A stretch of 18,756 bases of DNA, taken from positions 1 to 18,756 of the forward strand of contig CADCQC010000195.1 in assembly GCA_902803455.1 (NCBI GenBank), in the 5' to 3' direction. Made by a program: the position numbers and the translations under genes. Positions 15,389 to 18,756 of this stretch are shown in pieces; within the stretch, counting starts at the first letter, position 1, and every line of letters begins with the position of its first letter. A model generated the notes under the pieces. The model worked only from the letters and a program-made list of their open reading frames with translations, did no database searches and was not told the origin of the DNA. Origin of the DNA: an uncultured Prevotellaceae bacterium. GTDB lineage: Bacteria; Bacteroidota; Bacteroidia; Bacteroidales; Bacteroidaceae.

Positions 15389-17407
15389 CTAACGGATGAA
15401 CTTCTTACCGTTGACGATGTAGATACCCTTGGGAAGCGAGTTGATCGTCTGGAGAAGGTCGTGACCCGATGAGACTTTGCCTACGATGCGGCCATCGATG
15501 GTGTAGACCGCCATGGGAGAATCCGTCGTCTTTGCCATGATGACATCCTCGATACCCGTTGTGGTATTGACGAGGTATTTGCCACCATCCATCTCTGATG
15601 AAACCTCACAGAAGGTGTCTTGACGGATGTCGTTGACATCCACTGTCTGCGGTGAGCCGCTGGCCGTACTGAAGACGAAACAGACACAGTCTTCCTCACT
15701 TCGGATGGTGTAGGTCTTGTAATACCATGTCTTTCCGTCGATGACCGTGTTGGTGGTCACACGGTCGCCTGGCCATGACCCCTTTTCTGTCGCATGGGAA
15801 CCGTCGCCGCCCCAGGTCCAGAAGTTGACATAACCACTCCATCCCACCTTGTCGGCATTGCAATAGACCGTGATGGTGTAGGGTTGGAAAGGTATCTCAT
15901 CCGTACAGGTGTACTGACGGGTGACAATGCCACTGACCACACCTCCGACGAGCAATCCTGCCTTGAGTGTGATGGTGCCCACAGGGATGGTGATGACCGT
16001 TCCGCTGGCCACCGATGCAGATGCTGCTGTGGGTGTCGACCCATCAGTGGTATACACCACGCGGGCTCCCTCGTCCTCACTGACGGCAGTGAGCAAGGCT
16101 TTCTGCTCACCCTTATACTCTCCTGAGGGGAGGTCGACCCAAGCCGTCGCCATCGACTTATTGAGATAATAAGCATAGTGATACCCGCTGAGCACCTTCA
16201 CGTAATGGGTGTTAGAAGGAGTATAGTTTGCCAAATTATTGCCTACGGCACAGAGGAGTTTGTTGTCGACGATAACAGCATAGTACCCCTGGTTGCTGGC
16301 CATATTGATGGCATTGCTCTGGTTGTGGATACCCGCCGCATGCCTGACGTCTATCATCGCCTTGATGTCACGCTTGCAATCCATCCAATGCTTGAGGAAG
16401 ACACTCGGCGTACCTGGCATGGCCAACATAAAAGCATTGGCCGCCAAGGTATCCTTTTTGATGGGATCCTGTGCCGCGTTGGACCGGCGCTCGGTGTCAT
16501 GATTCTCGACGAAGGTCACGGAATAGCGCTTGTAGTTGTTGTCAGAAATCAGACTGGCGCTGCCAAGTTTTCTCCAATCACCATTGACAGCATCTCTCAC
16601 GGTATAACGGAAGGGGAAGTCGAAGGCGGCACTCATGATCTGTCCATCGACTTTAGTGGCTATGAGCCAGTTTTTTACAGCCGAGGCATTGCCATCCCAA
16701 TATTCTCCTACGGAGTAAGTGGGATTGGCATCTTTGTTGTACATACCTGTATACTTTCCGGCATAACCTTTCACCATGTCGTAGCGGAAGCCCACATACC
16801 CCAGGTCTTCGAGCAACATGTGGAGATAAGCCTTCACATTGTTCTGCACATTCAAGCTGGTGTGATCGAGGTCACGCATGCCGTCCCAACCCTCACCGGT
16901 ATCATTGCTGCTGCTCAGATAAAATCCATTGGAGTTGGCCCAGTTGCGTGTTTTCCCATTGTCATCGTCATTGCAGATATCTGTAGACTTCAACTCATAG
17001 GTCACACCCTTATACGTTTCCTTTGGGAAGTCTACCCAGTTGGAAACGTTTCTCCGGTGATTGACGACGACATCAGCGATGGTGCCGATGCCCTTGGCTT
17101 TGAACGTGTTGATGCGGTCACGCAACTCAGCCTCCGTTCCGAAGGAACTGTTGTAGTTGGTAAACCAATAGAGGTCATCATATCCCATCGACTGTCCTCC
17201 GCAGTTAGCACTCTGCGGCAACCAGACGAGGTCGAAGTATGCAGCCAGTTCATCTGCCTGACTTTTCAGTTTGGTCCATTTGGTATCCTGAAAAGAGTCC
17301 CAGTAGAACCCTTGCAGCATGACACCACTGTAATTTTCGGGCCATCCTTGAGCCATAGCACTCATGGTTGCTACCCATGTCATTAAAATTATAAGAAGGC
17401 GTTTCAT
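15389..17407 (-). CDS. Secreted alpha-amylase (GH13) with CHB_HEX_C-like domain, CBM26-like starch-binding domain and type IX sorting domain
   Basis: A 672-residue endo-acting enzyme that cuts alpha-1,4 bonds of starch outside the outer membrane. Residues 1-19 are a signal peptide (MKRLLIILMTWVATMSAMA). The barrel covers about 22-410, with region I VVVNHR (113-118) and catalytic Asp210 (GFRYDMVKGY), Glu235 (GEYWDG) and Asp304 (ENHDTE). A chitobiase C-terminal-like beta domain follows at about 432-500 (VYTTDGSTPT). At about 510-600 is a CBM26-like starch-binding module with exposed aromatics (FWTWGG, WPGD, YYKTY). The last 40 residues (MAVYTIDGR... LPKGIYIVNGKK) match the Por/type IX C-terminal sorting signal, implying export across the outer membrane and surface attachment or release. 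It is monocistronic, with its own terminator and an operator-bearing upstream region. Confidence 0.94.
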   Translation of the reverse strand: MKRLLIILMTWVATMSAMAQGWPENYSGVMLQGFYWDSFQDTKWTKLKSQADELAAYFDLVWLPQSANCGGQSMGYDDLYWFTNYNSSFGTEAELRDRINTFKAKGIGTIADVVVNHRRNVSNWVDFPKETYKGVTYELKSTDICNDDDNGKTRNWANSNGFYLSSSNDTGEGWDGMRDLDHTSLNVQNNVKAYLHMLLEDLGYVGFRYDMVKGYAGKYTGMYNKDANPTYSVGEYWDGNASAVKNWLIATKVDGQIMSAAFDFPFRYTVRDAVNGDWRKLGSASLISDNNYKRYSVTFVENHDTERRSNAAQDPIKKDTLAANAFMLAMPGTPSVFLKHWMDCKRDIKAMIDVRHAAGIHNQSNAINMASNQGYYAVIVDNKLLCAVGNNLANYTPSNTHYVKVLSGYHYAYYLNKSMATAWVDLPSGEYKGEQKALLTAVSEDEGARVVYTTDGSTPTAASASVASGTVITIPVGTITLKAGLLVGGVVSGIVTRQYTCTDEIPFQPYTITVYCNADKVGWSGYVNFWTWGGDGSHATEKGSWPGDRVTTNTVIDGKTWYYKTYTIRSEEDCVCFVFSTASGSPQTVDVNDIRQDTFCEVSSEMDGGKYLVNTTTGIEDVIMAKTTDSPMAVYTIDGRIVGKVSSGHDLLQTINSLPKGIYIVNGKKFIR

Positions 17408-17471
17408 TGTATAAGGATTATAGTTTGCACAATAGGATGAATCATCCGTCGAACATGAAAGTAATATGATG

Positions 17472-17503
17472 CAAATTTAACTCATTTTCGAGCAAATTGT
17501 TCT
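17472..17503 (-). promoter_or_regulatory. Candidate promoter of the alpha-amylase gene (Bacteroidota type)
   Basis: On the minus strand a perfect TAnnTTTG -7 box (TAAATTTG, 17479-17472) lies about 65 bases before the amylase ATG. An AGAACAA block (17503-17497) ends 17 bases upstream of it, as in the lacI promoter. Both boxes continue as TTTGCA-Y-C. The predicted leader of about 60 bases contains a small inverted repeat GGATGA-A-TCATCC (17435-17447). Confidence 0.55.
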
Positions 17504-17533
17504 TTTACACCTTTTTAAATAACAAAATGTTGG

Positions 17534-17547
17534 TGCAAACGTTTGCA
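17534..17547. promoter_or_regulatory. LacI-family operator, copy 2 (upstream of alpha-amylase gene)
   Basis: Perfect 14-base palindrome TGCAAACGTTTGCA, containing the same 12-base core as copy 1. Its centre is exactly 65 bases from the centre of the amylase -7 box. A further half-site TGCAAAC occurs in the same orientation at 17556-17562, 22 bases further upstream (about two helical turns), and an opposite-strand half-site at 17423-17429 in the leader. The half-sites may be chance. Confidence 0.83.
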
Positions 17548-17581
17548 TCCATTTATGCAAACAATGGTATGATGACTCAAG

Positions 17582-17616
17582 AAAAAGTCCTTAAGGTCGA
17601 GCTCGACCTTAAGGAC
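17582..17616 (-). terminator. Rho-independent terminator of the OmpA-family gene (30-bp perfect palindrome)
   Basis: Bases 17587-17616 form a 30-base perfect palindrome with no unpaired loop bases in the DNA (arms GTCCTTAAGGTCGAG and CTCGACCTTAAGGAC). On the minus strand it is followed by TTTTTC (17586-17581). It begins 31 bases after the stop of the OmpA-family gene, the expected place for that gene's terminator. Confidence 0.88.
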
Positions 17617-17646
17617 CCTATTAGAATCATGAGAAGTAACGAAGTA

Positions 17647-18756
17647 CTATTCACCCACCACGATGACGCAACGGTTGCGGTCATTTTCTGTAAATGGCTG
17701 CACAGTGTCACCGTAACTGCTGACTTCCATGCGATTTCTGGCGATACCCTTAGCCTCGAGCGCCTTGGCCACCTTCTCAGCACGTGCCTTAGCATATCCC
17801 ACGTTGACTCTCGGGTTTCCGGTACCCTTGTCGGCATATCCCTTGATGGAGATTGTCTTTGCAGGATACTTATTACACCAGGCCACAATCTTGTTGAGGA
17901 TGGTCTCCGGGTCTGGATCCGACTCACGGATGGTGTAGAAGAAGGTCTCCTTGAGCGGTTCATCCTTCACGACAGGCTTTGGTTCGGGTTTAGGCTGTGG
18001 TGGTTCCACTTTCTTCGGCTCGGGTTTGACGACGGGCTTCTCCTCGACCACTGGAGGTGGGGGCGGCGGCAGAACGGCCGGTTCCTTCTTCTTCATGCCA
18101 AACTTAAAGGTGAGACCCACCAAGGCAGCGATTTGCCAGTCTGGGTTGTAATTGGCCTTCAGGTTGAAGCAATCGTTCTTGTAGTTGGCATCCAACTCAA
18201 GGTTGATTCCAAATGAGGGCGAGAAGTTGTACTCGAACTGAGTACCAAACCGTCCGTTGAAAGAACTGTGTTTGGTTCCACACTGATCGGGTCCCACATA
18301 GTAATGGTTGCCTAAATTCATTCCGGCCACAATCTTCTTATACTCATCAAAGTCCCACCCATAGTTGACGCCAAATCCGGCGAGCAGAATCCAGTTGAAC
18401 TTCTGCGACGACCTGTTGGGGTTGAGGATATTGGTCATGTTCATGAGCAAGTCGAGATCTCCGGTAATGGCCTTGAAGGTATAATCCATATCACTGTTCA
18501 ATCCCGGGAAGCGGTCTTTCTCGAACCCTCCCTTGATGTCATATCCTTGGAAGTGAAGACGGGCACCCACTTTGGAGTTGAAATAGCGTCCGAAAGAGAG
18601 TCCGAACTGCGGTGTGATGAGTTTGGACAAATCATAATGAGTGAGCGTCACCTGTGCACCACCCTGCACTGAGATGAAATTGTGAGGATAGTACTCGTCT
18701 GTATCTTGTGCCTGGGCAGCGGTGGACACTCCAAAGAGGAGTGCCACGGCTGCTGC
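17647..18756 (-). CDS. OmpA-family outer-membrane protein, N-terminus cut by window edge
   Basis: About 369 residues are visible. The frame is open to the window edge (Ala-Ala-Ala before a Val encoded by GTG), and the visible start ALLFGVSTAAQAQ is the end of a signal peptide, so the true start lies beyond base 18756. The first ~220 mature residues are Tyr/Phe/Gly-rich alternating segments of an eight-strand-like outer-membrane beta-barrel, ending VGLTFKFGMKKK. A proline-rich linker (PPPPPPVVEEKP... PKPEPKP) of about 50 residues follows, then an OmpA-C peptidoglycan-binding domain with SIKGYADKGTGNPRVNVGYA and KARAEKV, containing the Asp and Arg that hold diaminopimelate in this family. Role: outer-membrane integrity and cell-wall anchoring. 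It is transcribed on the same strand as the amylase but ends in its own terminator, so it is not part of the starch operon. Confidence 0.93.
   Translation of the reverse strand, partial: AAAVALLFGVSTAAQAQDTDEYYPHNFISVQGGAQVTLTHYDLSKLITPQFGLSFGRYFNSKVGARLHFQGYDIKGGFEKDRFPGLNSDMDYTFKAITGDLDLLMNMTNILNPNRSSQKFNWILLAGFGVNYGWDFDEYKKIVAGMNLGNHYYVGPDQCGTKHSSFNGRFGTQFEYNFSPSFGINLELDANYKNDCFNLKANYNPDWQIAALVGLTFKFGMKKKEPAVLPPPPPPVVEEKPVVKPEPKKVEPPQPKPEPKPVVKDEPLKETFFYTIRESDPDPETILNKIVAWCNKYPAKTISIKGYADKGTGNPRVNVGYAKARAEKVAKALEAKGIARNRMEVSSYGDTVQPFTENDRNRCVIVVGE

Noticed and set aside
16178..17386. 402-codon open frame on the plus strand opposite the amylase
   Set aside because: Antisense shadow of a well-supported GH13 gene; His/Ile/Val-rich composition without a recognisable family.
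15211..17547. DNA looping between the two operators by a tetrameric LacI
   Set aside because: The regulator lacks the C-terminal leucine-heptad tail used for tetramers in E. coli LacI, and the sites are about 2.3 kb apart; upstream action at each promoter is the simpler reading.
18745..18747. GTG as the start of the OmpA-family protein
   Set aside because: The frame is open to the window edge and the GTG lies inside the hydrophobic core of the signal peptide, so it encodes an internal Val.
1..18756. CRISPR arrays, tRNA or rRNA genes, insertion sequences, attachment sites
   Set aside because: I found no regularly spaced direct repeats, no cloverleaf or rRNA sequence, and no transposase or integrase; every stretch longer than 300 bases is protein-coding.

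Overview
The window looks like a chromosomal segment from a Bacteroidota bacterium, most likely a Prevotellaceae member. The supporting signs are a GH97 SusB-type glucosidase, GH13 SusA-type and pullulanase enzymes, a C-terminal Por/type IX secretion sorting domain, TAnnTTTG promoter boxes, weak or absent Shine-Dalgarno sequences, and an OmpA protein with a proline-rich linker. The taxonomic call is inference; there is no rRNA gene to confirm it. Genes fill nearly all of the window and no gene-free stretch exceeds 300 bases.

Layout. (1) Bases 1-3348, plus strand: the 3' part of purL (purine synthesis, cut by the window edge), followed closely by two overlapping half-size chromate-transporter genes. 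A strong bidirectional terminator at 3397-3440 separates them from the convergent block. (2) Bases 3468-15140, minus strand: a probable seven-gene starch/maltodextrin operon read in the order lacI-type regulator, GPH/SLC45-like sugar transporter, SemiSWEET, DPE2-type 4-alpha-glucanotransferase (two CBM20-like domains plus GH77), GH97 alpha-glucosidase, type I pullulanase, SusA-type neopullulanase. (3) Bases 15389-17407, minus strand: a separate alpha-amylase gene (GH13 + chitobiase-like domain + CBM26-like domain + type IX sorting domain), closed by its own terminator at 15291-15332. (4) Bases 17647-18756, minus strand: an OmpA-family outer-membrane protein, cut by the window edge, closed by a 30-bp perfect-palindrome terminator.

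How the genes work together (inference from families and signal peptides): the amylase cuts starch at or outside the cell surface. SusA, pullulanase and the GH97 enzyme, all with signal peptides, debranch and shorten maltodextrins to glucose and small maltosaccharides in the periplasm. The major-facilitator transporter and possibly the SemiSWEET move sugars across the inner membrane. The cytoplasmic MalQ disproportionates maltose and maltodextrins. No SusC/SusD uptake pair, SusR activator or glucokinase lies in the window.

The most notable signal is regulatory. The same perfect palindrome GCAAACGTTTGC occurs exactly twice, upstream of the amylase gene and upstream of the lacI-type gene. In both places its centre is exactly 65 bp from the centre of a TAnnTTTG -7 box, and both promoters also share an AGAACAA block 17 nt upstream of that box. 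This points to a small regulon run by the LacI-type protein, with the operator upstream of the promoter rather than on top of it, which fits activation better than simple steric repression.
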